From: Stratiolaelaps scimitus
Lineage: Eukaryota; Arthropoda; Arachnida; Mesostigmata; Laelapidae
Direction: 5' to 3'
Length of the DNA: 64,000 nt
NCBI GenBank assembly: GCA_019614645.1
Contig: JABWDB010000002.1
Span: 18,451,501-18,515,500, forward strand
Made by a program: the position numbers and the translations under genes. Below, piece after piece: positions 1-11,104 of the stretch; within the stretch, counting starts at the first letter, position 1, and every line of letters starts with the position of its first letter. The notes under the pieces are model-generated. The model saw only the letters and a list, made by a program, of their open reading frames with translations, was not told the DNA's origin and did no database searches.

Positions 1-694
1 GAGACACAAACGGACCAACGGAACAACACAGGTATAATGAGAATGTGTCTACGCCGAATGGCAAATTTGCGACGTTACGGCGGCGTACATATCGCACTTC
101 TACAACGATAATACCGAACACGGTCCGGCATCGCCGGACCTCTGAAGAACATTGATTGTCGATTCATTGTCGGCGCCAGATTACTATGTCCTCACCGCTG
201 CCATGACCACTTAGGGCCTAGGTCTTTTCCATTGTCGCTATCAAACCACAACGTTAGTGATCTTCCTCTTCAAGTAATACTCTATTTACTAAACGCATTG
301 CATAAACTTAATCGACACCGAAACCTGTACGCCGCGAGGTTGCGAGTTAGGCTGTGGTCTACAAGGGAAATTTACGAGGCTAGCATCCGAGTGAGCAAGC
401 GACCGAGCGAATGATGGTTTCACTCGGAGTTTGCCGAGTTTCACGCGGAGGAGAGGATGCGGCAGAGTCTGACCACGGTCAGACCGCTCCGAGATTGCGC
501 GGAGCCGGCCGCCGTGAGGTTTCGCTGACGTGCCGCTTCGGACATGCGTTATATGTCCGCACAACAATCTCACGGTCGATGGACCTGCTGGCGTTGGTGG
601 CGATAGTGCTAGTGACGCTACATCTGTGTCAACGGGAGCCAGTCCATGTTTCGCACAACGTCAGTGTAGCGTGGTGGTGGTCTCGTATCGCCCA
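1..694. other. Unassigned non-coding DNA
   Basis: Non-repetitive sequence with frequent CpG. Only short overlapping reading frames occur on both strands, and none has a recognisable domain. No promoter, RNA gene or splice structure could be supported. Confidence 0.5.
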
Positions 695-714
695 CCCCCC
701 CCCCCCCCCCCCCC
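695..714. repeat. Poly-C tract (C20)
   Basis: An uninterrupted run of 20 cytosines, preceded by CCCA. It is the longest G/C homopolymer seen in the window. Runs like this are prone to length variation and to sequencing error, so the exact length may not be reliable. Confidence 0.95.
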
Positions 715-898
715 GAACTAAATAGTAGCAACAGCAGCTATGAGCTAGCCCACTCTATCTGTAGGGACCGATTCTGTTGTCCGAGGAAGAGAAGCAACTA
801 GCGAAGTCTGGCCAGACGACAACAGTCACTCGAGTGCGGCTACCTCGGCCGAACGAATGCACGCACAGGGGCAGCTATTTCCCGGACATGAACGGTGA

Positions 899-1210
899 AC
901 TGAAGGGACGACGGTCGCTCGAAACGAGGCAATTCTACCACCAACGGCAGCAACAGCAGCAACAGCAGCAGTAGTAGCCGCAGCGCCGGTGAATAGCAGC
1001 GGCTCCAGAAGCAACAACAACAATAACAACGGCTACAGCAGGAACACAAGGAATGGCCGCCCACAACAGCAAGCAGCTAGAGTCATTCAGTCCTTCTGTC
1101 AGCAGCATCAAGGAGACAAGCGTGATCTACTGCCGCCGAAGCCAGTGCTGCGAGGATCGGCAGTAGCGGAGACGCTTCAATGGGGAAATTTCATTGGACA
1201 GAAAAATTAA
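899..1210 (+). CDS. Weak coding candidate with poly-Ala, poly-Asn and Gln-rich stretches
   Basis: The frame is open from just after a TGA at 896-898 to the TAA at 1208-1210, about 103 codons, with no ATG at its start. It reads as an Ala/Thr-rich part, then a run of six Asn, then QQQAARVIQSFCQQHQGDKR, and it ends WGNFIGQKN. Ser/Asn/Gln/Ala runs of this kind are common in arthropod regulatory proteins, so this could be the 3' end of a terminal exon. The same CAG/CAA tract also gives open frames on the other strand (poly-Leu), so openness alone proves nothing. No domain or splice acceptor was recognised. Chance is the more likely explanation. Confidence 0.12.
   Translation, partial: TEGTTVARNEAILPPTAATAATAAVVAAAPVNSSGSRSNNNNNNGYSRNTRNGRPQQQAARVIQSFCQQHQGDKRDLLPPKPVLRGSAVAETLQWGNFIGQKN
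946..978. repeat. (CAG/CAA)n imperfect triplet repeat
   Basis: About eleven CAG or CAA units grading into GTA at the 3' end. Confidence 0.9.
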
Positions 1211-2685
1211 CCACGAAGCGCCTGTACGGCAAATCATTGTGAACTAGCTGATCGCAGCGAGTGTCATCTTCGGCAAGTATATGAACATATTTTTGAATAA
1301 CACTTGTTCTCCCCTGGATTGTAATCTATAATGGGAGTACGAAGCAGATACACGATGATGATCCTACTCTGCCAGTGATTGGACGACACCTGCCGTCAGG
1401 TCCATCGAGTCGGCAGGATACTAACTGAGATAAGCCTAAGTATTGAATAAGCGAGGCAACGGCAACCCTGAACATGACAACGGCAACAAGAAGAAGCAGA
1501 TGGGTATACGATTTATCATGGCAGCAGCCTATGCATGCAGGACTTTTGGTCAGGGCGCATTTCATTTGTCACGTAATATAATATGAGATGGTTATTGCCG
1601 ACTCTCAGACGCACAATGGAATCAAGCCAGGGCTGAGTTTCTTCTAGCTAATTTCGTTTACAGCGTGTTCGGTTTTTTGTCACTGGCAAATCTTGTAACA
1701 GCACAGATACCGTGGTATTCTATGCTAGCTACACTAAACACTAAATTGGACTAAAAATTGCCGAGCAATGAAACAATGGCTAACAACGAATTCTCTACAA
1801 CGCTGTGCGGGACGGCGAACGGAAAAACAACACATTTTGACATAAACAACGACGGCCAACGGGTTCGTCGTCGTCGTCGTCACGGCGGGGGAAGTACATC
1901 TCTACAGGGCGGGCGCGGTGTCCGTTCCTTCTCATCAGATCATGTAATGTTTTTATGCATCTGAGGTGCGACTGACTGCTCGTCTCCGTCCGTGTATTTG
2001 CCCGTCTCTCCCTGAACAATTATACAATTGTTATAATTGCATATGATTTCGAAATAAAAATTGACGGAAACTAGAAAGCAGAGCATTCACAGCCCAGAGG
2101 TTGTGAGCCGCTTTTTCTAGCACGCACCACTCCCATTTCGTTCACCGCCGTCGTTCACCTCACACAGTTGGAGCAGGCGAGATCGGGTGTCTTTTTTACA
2201 TTGTTCGCTATGTTTGTTTATCACGGTGCGCACCCTCCAGATCGCTGTCCTCCTCCCGGTAAAAATCCGACATTAGGCAATTAGCCACAGTGACAATTAG
2301 CAGCAATGCAATGTTAAGTGGTCAGAAGGCTGGCAAAAGCTAGAGACTAGTGATTTACAACAGAGAGCAGCAAAACTTTTCAGTGACCACTGTTGTGTAG
2401 CTGTTGTTGTGGTTGTCGTTTTTGTCTCGGGTGGCTTGGCATGCTAAAAAAAATAAAGTTGGCACTAAGTAGCGTGAACTGACATACTGGGATTGCTTAC
2501 GAACAGCAGTAAATCGACAGGATGTGCCGTGTCCGGGTCAGCGCAACGCTGTGGCTCTACCGGTGACGTCATGTAAATTGATTGAACATCTTGATTGGCG
2601 GTTGCCGCGCCGCTAATATCCCGAATTGGGCTTTAATCTCCCTCCTTCTGGTATATATTAAACGAGAAGCCTCTGTACCAGAGAC

Positions 2686-2687
<2 letters not shown>
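1211..2687. other. Unassigned non-coding DNA
   Basis: Mixed-composition sequence with small local features. One is an 8-bp-arm hairpin at 2018-2040 (CAATTATA / TATAATTG around CAATTGT). Others are GTC triplets near 1866-1882 and a poly-A stretch with AATAAA near 2445-2457. No gene, RNA or element was recognised. Confidence 0.45.

Positions 2688-2716
<29 letters not shown>
2688..2716. repeat. (TA)n microsatellite
   Basis: Uninterrupted alternating AT of 29 bases, followed by related TATATCTATATATGCATGC sequence. Confidence 0.95.
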
Positions 2717-2719
<3 letters not shown>

Positions 2720-3530
2720 ATATCTATATATGCATGCAGTATTAATAAAATTTCGGCCGAATATAGCTGTCCATCTCCTCAAACTAAAGTACTAATACTC
2801 TCCTGCAAAATGTTAGTTCACTCGTCCAATCGACGGATTGTCAGAGGAACGCACGGGGATGCGATGTCGTGTCCACGAAGGTATTTCCGCCGTCATAGAT
2901 AGATGTCATTTATTCATTGAACCAATGGAACTGCTGCTGGTGCCAGACCGTCGAAAGAAATGCGATGCACATGGCCAACGGAACAGACGTGGACTTGTAA
3001 AATATTCTGTGCGCACCCGCGCTTCCAGTAAATGGCAAAGGCGGCAGGAGCAGTTGCACTGAAGTTGAGCGCGAAGAGATTTCACTACTTGGTATAACCA
3101 AGCGCCCATTGGAAAACAGCATTGCGTCACACCTTGATCTGAAATCGACAGGCAGACGGACAGCGCGTGTAGTGGACGAGAAATGCCCTAGGGACGTATG
3201 AGCATATGCATTTTGCCGAGTGGTAATTATTCGCTCAGTGGCCGCGTCGGCACCTGTAAGTCCGACACTGCTCTGTTGTGTGTTTTTTTCTAACTAATTA
3301 GACAAGGCGGACAACAATATGCCTGTCGAATATTCCTAGATATCGAGACGTCAGGTTGTTTTTCGCCAAACGATTACATCAACCACACACAGCAGAGTGA
3401 TAATTGCCGAACTTCTGAGAAGGTTGCACAAAGGTTGTGTTACGTTCGAGAGGATAGGTCAACGCGCTCGTCCTGCCCTCTATGTAGAAGCGCGACCAAC
3501 TAGCCTGCTGGTTGGCCCAGAGCTTCTTCT

Positions 3531-3533
3531 ATA

Positions 3534-3564
<31 letters not shown>

Positions 3565-3588
3565 GTATATATATATATATATGTATAC
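3531..3588. repeat. Compound (TA)n / TATG microsatellite
   Basis: TA array interrupted by ACAT and GTAT units. Reading frames through it are only Tyr-Ile repeats and should not be taken as protein. Confidence 0.95.
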
Positions 3589-4260
3589 TATCTAGTTTTT
3601 GTGTCCTGCCAACAGAATGACATGCGTTGCCCGAGGGTTCTGTAGCAACTACGTGAGTGATGCGTCGGGCGCTGCCTCTTGACGTCGACGGCGACGCCGC
3701 CTGATACAAAGTTTCATTTCGTGGAGTTGAGCGATCACGCAGGTTATAGTAGAATCCAACCGAACGTAACGAAATGGAGACGATCGCCAACTGTGTCATT
3801 GAAATCAGCAGACAGAGCTATGAGACGTCAAGCAACTCGCAACACGGATGGCAATCACTGCAATCGTCTACAGTTCGTGCCCCCTCCCCTCCGCTTGCCG
3901 CGAAATCCATTGGTTCTACTAGCGCCAGAAAGACGCAGCCGAGTCCGCAGACGTATATACATCGCCACTCATTTGACCAATGTTCAAAAATGTTCACAAA
4001 ACTAAAGTCATTCATTGGCGTCTAACGTCTTCGCCACTAGATTTTGTCGGTTCATAACTTTCAGTTATAAATATATTTTTCTCCTCGGATCTGCTGTTTG
4101 TTCAGTGTTCGCTAGTGCCAACAAGAAGACGCTGACAACCCGTCAACAACAGTGCCATAGGTGATGGGAGATAAATTAAGAACAATAATTGCGTTCATGT
4201 TAGACTCATCAAAGGATCATTTGTACCTCGTCGTATATCAAGTTATGTTTGTCACATTGA

Positions 4261-4304
4261 ATATATATATATATGTAATATATATGTATATATAATATAT
4301 ATAC
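4261..4304. repeat. Interrupted (TA)n microsatellite
   Basis: Alternating AT with GTAATA and GTATATATAA interruptions. Confidence 0.93.
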
Positions 4305-4720
4305 TACGAGGATGTAGCTGGCAATAAATAACTTATCGCATCGTGGTTTCCCGAGGATTTCTTAATGGGACATTGCTCTTGAAAATTACTAATTAATTTC
4401 TTACTAACCAAGGCTCTCAAATCAGCGATAACATTCTCATAAAAGCTGTTGTACAATGCGATCACGACGACGATATGGCAAGCAACCTGTTTGACAAGAC
4501 AAACTGCCAATTACGCTTATTCACAGTAAGCCACAATTATGAATTGAACCAAAAAAGCAGGGCATACCAGCGTGACACGACAGCCCCAGCGTGACTCACT
4601 CGGCGGCAGCTTCAAACGAGCACATAAGTACAATATAAGGACATGACGGTGATTCACGCGCGCGAAATTCAAATTTCATCAATATTCGGTTAACTGGCCC
4701 TTGCGCCCTCCTTGTTTGGT

Positions 4721-4738
4721 GGCGGCGGCGGCGGCGGC
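4721..4738. repeat. (GGC)6 triplet repeat
   Basis: Six perfect GGC units following TTTGGT. Confidence 0.95.
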
Positions 4739-4908
4739 ATCGACGACTTGCATGCAGCCACCAGCGAATCCATCATAGGATAGGGAACTGTGGCCGCTCC
4801 GTCAGACGCAAAATGCAACCGCGAGCGGTGCCGCTGCTGCTGCTGCGTCCCCTCCTGTGGCGGTCATTCCAGTTCGTTCACGTACAACTGGGCAACGAAC
4901 AACAATTC

Positions 4909-4972
4909 TGCTACTACTGCTACTACTACTTCTAGTGCTACTACAACTACTACTACTGCTACTGCTGCTGCG
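4909..4972. repeat. Imperfect (ACT/TGC)n triplet repeat
   Basis: Runs of CTA/ACT grading into CTG, with short interruptions. Confidence 0.85.
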
Positions 4973-5091
4973 AGTGGTAGTGCTGATACGACAACGAATC
5001 TGGTCAGCGACAAATCCAGCGACGAGCCAGACGATGCTGTCTGTGTCTGTCTAGAGCTGTCTCGGCATGGCTTCTTTTTATTTTTGGCCAA

Positions 5092-5110
5092 CAGCAGCAG
5101 CAGCAGCAGC
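5092..5110. repeat. (CAG)n triplet repeat
   Basis: Six perfect CAG units. Confidence 0.93.
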
Positions 5111-5147
5111 GGTACCACCGCCACCACCATCGCCATCATACTTTATG

Positions 5148-5149
<2 letters not shown>

Positions 5150-5185
<36 letters not shown>

Positions 5186-5193
5186 CAACAACA
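5150..5193. repeat. (CAG)n(CAA)n compound triplet repeat
   Basis: About nine CAG units running directly into about five CAA units. It is the longest triplet array of the 4.7-5.4 kb cluster. The CAG to CAA change part-way would keep a Gln reading in one frame. Confidence 0.95.
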
Positions 5194-5380
5194 AGAGTGT
5201 ATCAATCTGTCTATCTCTGTATTCCATTGGCGACTTGTGGCACCAGCAGCAGCAGCAGCATTCGTAGTCGCAGTTGTAGTCGTAGTAGCCGGCGGGCTAC
5301 ATCTCTATGTGGCGGTGCCGCAAAATTGCAATCATAACCAACTACGGGACTATGCTGTACAATTTTTTGTGTTACATCTG

Positions 5381-5402
5381 CCGCCGCCGCCGCCGCCGCC
5401 AC
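5381..5402. repeat. (CCG)n triplet repeat
   Basis: Seven CCG units ending in CACCACTCCC. Confidence 0.93.
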
Positions 5403-5981
5403 CACTCCCGGACTCGCTCTTCTATTTGGCTACCAAGCGCTTGATCAGTTGCTCCTTTCGAGGGTCGGGCCAGCCGGCTGCATGAGCCCTCGCGATCAGC
5501 ACGACAGTTCAGATTTCACAAATTTCTCCAAAACTCGAATAAAAATCGGCCCGCGGTTAATGACCATCGACGCGTGGATCGACAGGTGTCGTTGTAGACG
5601 TATCGGTCTGTACGAAATGTACTACACTGTACATAATGCGCGAAGACGCCAAACGAACGGGCCAGGGACATCGGCTACAAAAGCGGGTGGCAAAACTCGA
5701 TCTGCCAACTGAACTCGACAATTGGCCGAGGCGGGAGGGACGCCAGGGCAATCGAAACGAAATGGCGAAGAAATGACATCGCACACAAGAAAGATGTCAC
5801 TGCGGCCGTCATCACAGACACGACGCATATCAGTGATCATGATGGCGATGATGATGATAATGATGCTACAATCGTGGTAACAACGGAGCTTTCTTTTTCT
5901 TATGATTTGTCTGTAAATGTGTTCACTCATTTCATAGCTGAAATGTAATCAAACGTGAACAAGGGTAGCTGACACATCCCC

Positions 5982-6041
5982 AACTACCGCTTTTGTCGAT
6001 AATATATATATATATATATACTATCAACAAAAGCGTTAGTT
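5982..6041. repeat. Foldback (18/20 inverted repeat) with a TA-array loop
   Basis: The left arm at 5982-6001 (AACTACCGCTTTTGTCGATA) and the right arm at 6022-6041 (TATCAACAAAAGCGTTAGTT) are reverse complements at 18 of 20 positions. The loop is an alternating AT run. This could be a small MITE (non-autonomous inverted-repeat transposon) or a TA microsatellite that grew inside a hairpin. No coding capacity. Confidence 0.8.
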
Positions 6042-6044
6042 ATA

Positions 6045-6045
6045 C

Positions 6046-6077
<32 letters not shown>

Positions 6078-6078
6078 T
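6045..6078. repeat. (TA)n microsatellite beside the foldback
   Basis: Second AT array starting immediately outside the right arm of the 5982-6041 foldback, with one GT interruption near the end. Confidence 0.93.
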
Positions 6079-6238
6079 AAATTTGTGTGTGATCACCAGT
6101 GAGTACAATTTTTCAGTACTAAATGTTTTTATTACCATCATCAATATCAACTCCAGTTTCGTCAAGTGCATGCCAATAGATTGCTAATTTTAGTCGGATC
6201 AGCCCCGATAATATTGTACTTTAAACGAGCCAACTTCT

Positions 6239-6261
6239 ATATATATATATATATATATATT
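6239..6261. repeat. (TA)n microsatellite
   Basis: Alternating AT, followed by TCTCTGTACG. Confidence 0.95.
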
Positions 6262-6624
6262 CTCTGTACGAGATGAGGTCATCGCTCCTGCCACGTTGAG
6301 CGATCTGTCTGCGTGAGCCTGTGTGAGATCGTGCCCTTGGTGTGAATTGGTGATAACATCCTCAAGCAAGGTTAAACATTGCACGTTATAGTGAATGCAC
6401 CCAAAAGTGATTAGTGGGTAACACACACGCTTGTTAACCGCTAGTAGAGTATAGACGGCGTTGTATTAGCTCCTGCTATGATTTAATAAATAGGGAATAG
6501 TTATTGCATTAACTGGGCCACTTCGTGGAGGCAGTCTGAGAAGCTTTCGCAATTAGTTCGCGGGATTTCAATTCAATTGGAATAAATTCGATCAGTGTCG
6601 CTTTCGATAGACTTTAAGACATTA

Positions 6625-6646
6625 ATATATATATATATATATATAT
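6625..6646. repeat. (TA)n microsatellite
   Basis: Eleven AT units flanked by ATTA and GCAATCC. Confidence 0.95.
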
Positions 6647-6872
6647 GCAATCCTTGCAAATACCATTTTTATCCTACATGTAGGTGGCAGGGTAACCCGT
6701 TTCCGACCTGACCAAGTGTACGGTATACCTTCACTTTGAGCCGTTTACTACTGCTGCTGCTGCTCGGCTAGCAGATGTGAAACCGTACGTGATCAGATGG
6801 TGCCGCCCCCCACAACAATTTCGAAAATCGGAAGCGTGCGAAATTGATTAAGGCAATTTTACGCTATTAAAC

Positions 6873-6938
6873 AGCAGTAGTAGTAGTAGTAGTAGTAGTA
6901 GCTACCCATATATCTATATATATATATATATATATATC
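6873..6938. repeat. (AGT)n array next to (TA)n array
   Basis: About ten AGT units (6873-6902), then GCTACCC, then an AT array with one CTAT interruption (6908-6938). Two different microsatellite types lie within 6 bp of each other. Confidence 0.93.
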
Positions 6939-7194
6939 GTGTTCGTAGCTCACATCGGATCAACCGTCGGATCAAAGCGTTGACGTGATCTATGTAGCAA
7001 ACGTTCTCATAAAAGCGCATAAATGCATAGCTATCCGGTAACGCTGCTACCGAGTGATCCCAGCTATTTTTCAGGAGGGCTTATTCCTCAATGCTCTGAT
7101 ACAGATGAAGATGCGATCCATTTTTCATTTTGCAAGATGCGTTCAAATTGAATATTAGTGCACATATGGTTGGAACCATTTTCAAATCACTGTC

Positions 7195-7275
7195 CCCTGG
7201 ATGGTCTAGTGGTGAGTGATTCTTGGACTGCTACACCGGAGGAACGTGTGTGTTGGATTCAAATCCTGTTAGGCG
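7195..7275 (+). repeat. tRNA-derived SINE head (tRNA-Glu-like), degenerate
   Basis: The start (CCCCTGGATGGTCTAGTGG) resembles the 5' part of metazoan tRNA-Glu. It includes a full Pol III A box, TGGTCTAGTGG, at 7202-7212. A B-box-like GATTCAAATCC lies at 7256-7266, 43 bases after the A box. CTGTTAGG after it is a weak match to a tRNA acceptor 3' strand. The T-arm pairing is broken (an A opposite C at the closing pair), and the D-to-anticodon region does not fold as a tRNA. A SINE or tRNA-pseudogene remnant therefore fits better than a working tRNA. The sequence then runs on into non-tRNA DNA and a short TA run at about 7345-7360. Confidence 0.55.
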
Positions 7276-7361
7276 CGGAGAATCTTCGGAGTCCTTTATC
7301 AACTTCCCTCATCTGAGGATTCTTGCCAGGCAGGTATTAATTATTAATATATATATACATA

Positions 7362-8219
7362 TGAACCCATTCAAGTAATACTAATTCGTAGTGTTCTTTC
7401 ATTTTTCAATCATGAAATAACAATTCAAAATGCTCCATTGGTACATATTACGAAATCAACAATCAATCGGGTACAATCGATCAAATATATACACCAATAC
7501 ACCCCGACACACATACACAGATATAAGACTTTGGAGCAAATTCAACGCAAGTCGAACCCGTGACACCGTCGCACTCTCACGACCTACATCATGTTGGTAT
7601 ATATATGGTTATTTAACGGATTTTGGTCTCAGATTATGAAAGCATTGTTAGTTGCTGTAGGTTGTCACATTGGTATGACGACCCCGTTTATATTCCGTTT
7701 TCGACGAAATACGAACGTCAATAGTCGACCCATAACCGGATTAGACTTGGCCTCATTTGGAAGGGTGGACGCGGACCTGCAAACACACCTACAAATGACC
7801 TTCCACACGGCTGCTGGCGAGAGCAGAACTCGGCGATACGGATTGATTGTGCCACGTCGACTGACTTAGTCGATGGTCCTGCCAGGCCCGACCAACAGTA
7901 GCGTATGTGGGACAAGGCGAAATAACGCACTTGGCGCGCACGTTGCTCGAGACGGCGTATGTCTCTTGGAGACATTTAGTATACTTTGTTGCACCTTGTT
8001 GAATGTTGCCTCTTGCTAGCAAGCTTGCATTATGACCATTGCTAAGCTCCGTTGCGGAGGCTTAGGCGTAGATCTCTGACCCGTGCCCTTTACCAGGACA
8101 GAGCGTGAGAGTCAGTGCAGATGCCTGAGTGTGATACACGATTCGGGCAGAGAAACGATTCACGCAGATTAAATAGCCTTCATGTTTTCTTTTTATTAAA
8201 TAAAACCTATATCGCGAGT
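7362..8219. other. Unassigned DNA between two SINE-like pieces
   Basis: Mixed sequence with overlapping short frames on both strands (for example 7591-7869 plus and 7718-7975 minus). None has a recognisable motif. No tandem repeats of note. Confidence 0.4.
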
Positions 8220-8330
8220 AATGCGCTTTGATTCGGTTCGAGTCCCGCGACGTGGCACAGCCTTATTGAGAACTTAAAAAAATAAATGCAGTTCCGTTAA
8301 TAAACTAAGAACCTTATTGTATTGTATTAA
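8220..8330 (+). repeat. SINE-like fragment: B box plus conserved 3' tail
   Basis: A perfect Pol III B box, GGTTCGAGTCC, lies at 8236-8246 in a tRNA-like T-arm context (CGGTTCGAGTCCCGCG). No A box was found upstream at the usual distance, so the head is probably truncated. About 40 bases downstream is GCAGTTCCGTTAATAAA (8288-8304), followed by a TTATTGTATTGTATT tail. The same tail motif recurs near 25.1 and 60.2 kb, as expected for the 3' end of a retroposed family. Confidence 0.5.
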
Positions 8331-9734
8331 CGAGGAAAGAGTATCCTACGGTTCGTCTATGGCCCCACACATGATCTGGACCAATGTCGACCTCTTGATC
8401 GATCGCGGGCTGTCACTCGGGGTGACCGAAGTGCTGCATGTATACCAGGTTTGTCTCACTTAAGAGTGCGCCGCCGCCGCCGCTCCCTAAAAGCTCCAAA
8501 ATTTAACTGAGCTATCCAGGATTCGATTTCTAGCCAAAAATACCACGTCCAATATGGCTTCTCCTCCTCTCAATCGGGACAACATGTTAATCAGATAAAT
8601 GGAAATGATTTGAAATTCGACTTGGACGCAATTCCTGACCACGGTTGGAGGCAATGTAGCCGAAGCTATTTTGAATTGCTAATGCAGCTAGCTTTTTGTC
8701 TGCCTCAATTCAGAATAAACGAGCCACACTTGAATCAATTGCCATCGAGGAATCCCGCCGATACACTTCAATGCATTACTGAAATTCCCCGGGAAATTTC
8801 AAGCGCACCGAGCTTGATCGTGACCGCGCTACTTGGCGTAAACGGATGCCCCCGGCTGCCGATCGACGAAGGTAGCTCGTTGCACGGTTAGATATGGTCT
8901 ATTTTGAGTGTGTCCGAGGAGAGACTGCTTCATTCCACAATTATCAGCTCATAGATATAATTAACAGTTCATAGAGAAATTAATGGAAAGACACATGTGG
9001 CAAAAGTCACTCAATCAGCCAACCCCGTGTGCATGCCGCCTGATCGTCCATGAGACGCCCTTCGGCGTCCCATCCGACTTGTGATTCTAGCGTCGCGAAC
9101 ATCCGAAGTGAGGTAGATCGTATAGATGGGGTATTGTCCGTTCACGCAATCGCCCACTCACTGCTGCCGGATTCGCGCCGGCGGCCACGGCAGCTACGGC
9201 GGCAGTGGCACATCGTCGTCGTCGTCCAAACGGTAATCGCACTTTTCGACAGGGGACTTCGCCCTGCGACGTCACTCTACGGCGCCAGAAAGCCGACGGC
9301 GGCTCCAGCGGTAGCGGGAGAAAGCGAATGACTACATCGTTCAGCGTAGACATTCCGTGGGGCGTTCGTAAGCGATGAAACAACACACGATTTTGTTGAA
9401 AAGCGACATGGCCGATCAAAGCAGTCTAACTTGCACGGGGGCGGGGAGATGGCAGTAACTAAGCAATGAAGGATGATTGAGGATTTTGGGCGATTTCTAA
9501 TAACTCCGTAGAAATTGAGGTGAACACTATGGACAAAAACAGCGGGCGAATACGCACCCCGTATAGGATTCAGCTCGTTAGTCCAATTTGATCTTTTGGC
9601 TGTTGGCGCTGTTTAGAACTACTATTCAGACGTATGCTTCATTGCCCGTGGACATGTGCACGTGATACGTCACCACTATTGAATTCCCTAGCTGATCCTA
9701 AGGAAATGAAAAGCAATGAGTGTAAATACCCTTG
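8331..9734. other. Unassigned non-coding DNA
   Basis: A B-box-like GATTCGATTTC lies near 8521 but has no partner A box. The 9050-9420 part is CpG-rich with overlapping open frames on both strands (93 and 110 codons) and no recognised domain. No gene was supported. Confidence 0.4.
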
Positions 9735-9757
9735 AATAAATAAATAAATAATAAATA
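9735..9757. repeat. (AAAT)n tetranucleotide repeat
   Basis: AATAAATAAATAAATAATAAA, a short tetranucleotide array. Confidence 0.88.
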
Positions 9758-10813
9758 CATTCAAAGTAAACACTGTAACATCTTTAAGAATTAAAACACA
9801 TACTATTCCTTGACGATTAAATCAACGTTTTTTATTTGGAAATCGGCCCGGCCTTTCTTTTGGGCAGTGTTCTGAAATATATGGAGTTATATATTTTTAT
9901 ACCTGCCACTTTAACATCAACGTAAAACTTCAACCCAAAGGCAACATAGAGTCGGATTGATGCTTGGTCTTCGAGTAGCTACGACGGATAGAATGCTTCA
10001 GGACTCAACCAGAAAATACTCAACCCAGTCGAAATACCGTTGTTCAAGCTGAAGAAAACGATAGACCCTTAGGCAGGTTATAATGCAACTGTGTCCGTTT
10101 CACTGATCTCAGACGTAGCTTCCTGAGCGTGCCTGTGCATTAAACATTGCTCCTGCCAGCTGAGGCTATGCGTAGCGACGATTTCAGGCCATATGTTTAT
10201 TGTACTATAATATATTGGTCATAGATGAAACCCGATTGACGAACGGGACCCTAGTTGGCCGCGAGTGGAGGTTCACCGAGAAGATTCCCTCGGGAACATC
10301 AACCATCAGTCCCACCTGGCTAGATCAAGCAACATCACTACGAGCCAAGCGCACCACGATGATCTGCTGCAAACGAATTACAGTTATTCGTCAGGTGACG
10401 CCTGTGTAGCTGATGTGTGCCGATTCCGAGCAGTGTATTTCGCAGCCTCCTCCACTTTCGCTACAGGTAACACAGATACGGCATGATCGTTATCAGACAT
10501 TTGGAATTTAATAAGACGCCAGTGCAACGAGACATATTTGCATATTCTCATAAGGAAAATAAACAAATCAAATAATGAGCCACAGGAACAACAGCGACAT
10601 CTGCAAAGTCAGTTGACAAAGGGCAGCGGCGGCGCAGGTAAATAAATGAGTCATGTGAATGAATCTCCTTCTAGACGTCCCTCGTCGGCCAGGTCATGCA
10701 ATCGCTCAATCAGCACTTAGTGGCCCGCCTTCAGCTGTCAGTGATTCGATTTCTCCCACAGTTAGTCAGTGAGTCTGTAAGTCAATCAGCCGATCCTCGA
10801 TCGAGCGCCCGTC
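9758..10813. other. Unassigned non-coding DNA
   Basis: Nothing recognisable. Short overlapping frames only. Confidence 0.4.
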
Positions 10814-10835
10814 TGACCGACCGACCGACCGAGCG
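10814..10835. repeat. (ACCG)n tetranucleotide repeat
   Basis: Four to five GACC units. The same unit appears again at 28711-28733, and its complement GGTC near 42362. Confidence 0.9.
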
Positions 10836-11082
10836 ATTGATCAATGAACGAGGAGGACGTAAGAACCAGCCAGCTGACCGGTGGGCGCGATGCTTGACGA
10901 CGCCCTGCGCCCGACACCATGAGGTGGCAGGCATAAAAGCAATCGTCACCCAGCTCCCGTTTGGCAGAGACTCCCGTCTCTGATGACCAAGCAGCCGTCT
11001 GGGCAGTTGTGCCTAGGCGATGCCGAACACAAGGTGTATGAGAAGGCCGCGTGTGAGAGATACATAAACGCCTAGCCTACTA

Positions 11083-11104
11083 CATATATATATATATATA
11101 TATA
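11083..11104. repeat. (TA)n microsatellite
   Basis: Alternating AT array. Confidence 0.95.

Larger units (their letters stand above)
4790..5485 (+). other. Long simple-sequence open frame (231 codons), probably not a gene
   Basis: This is the longest open frame in the window. It starts at GTG directly after a TAG at 4781-4783, with no upstream ATG. It reads Cys-rich, then Ser/Thr/Ala-rich (about residues 25-75), a Ser run, a Gln run (about residue 120-135), an Ala/Val-rich hydrophobic stretch, a Pro run, and then stops. Each run is the translation of a triplet array: ACT/TGC at 4909-4972, CAG at 5092-5110, CAG then CAA at 5150-5193, CAG at 5244-5260, CCG at 5381-5402. Other frames through the same DNA are also open as poly-Leu or poly-Ser. 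Homopolymer-rich exons do exist in arthropod developmental genes, so an exon is not excluded. No conserved domain or splice boundary supports one. Confidence 0.2.
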
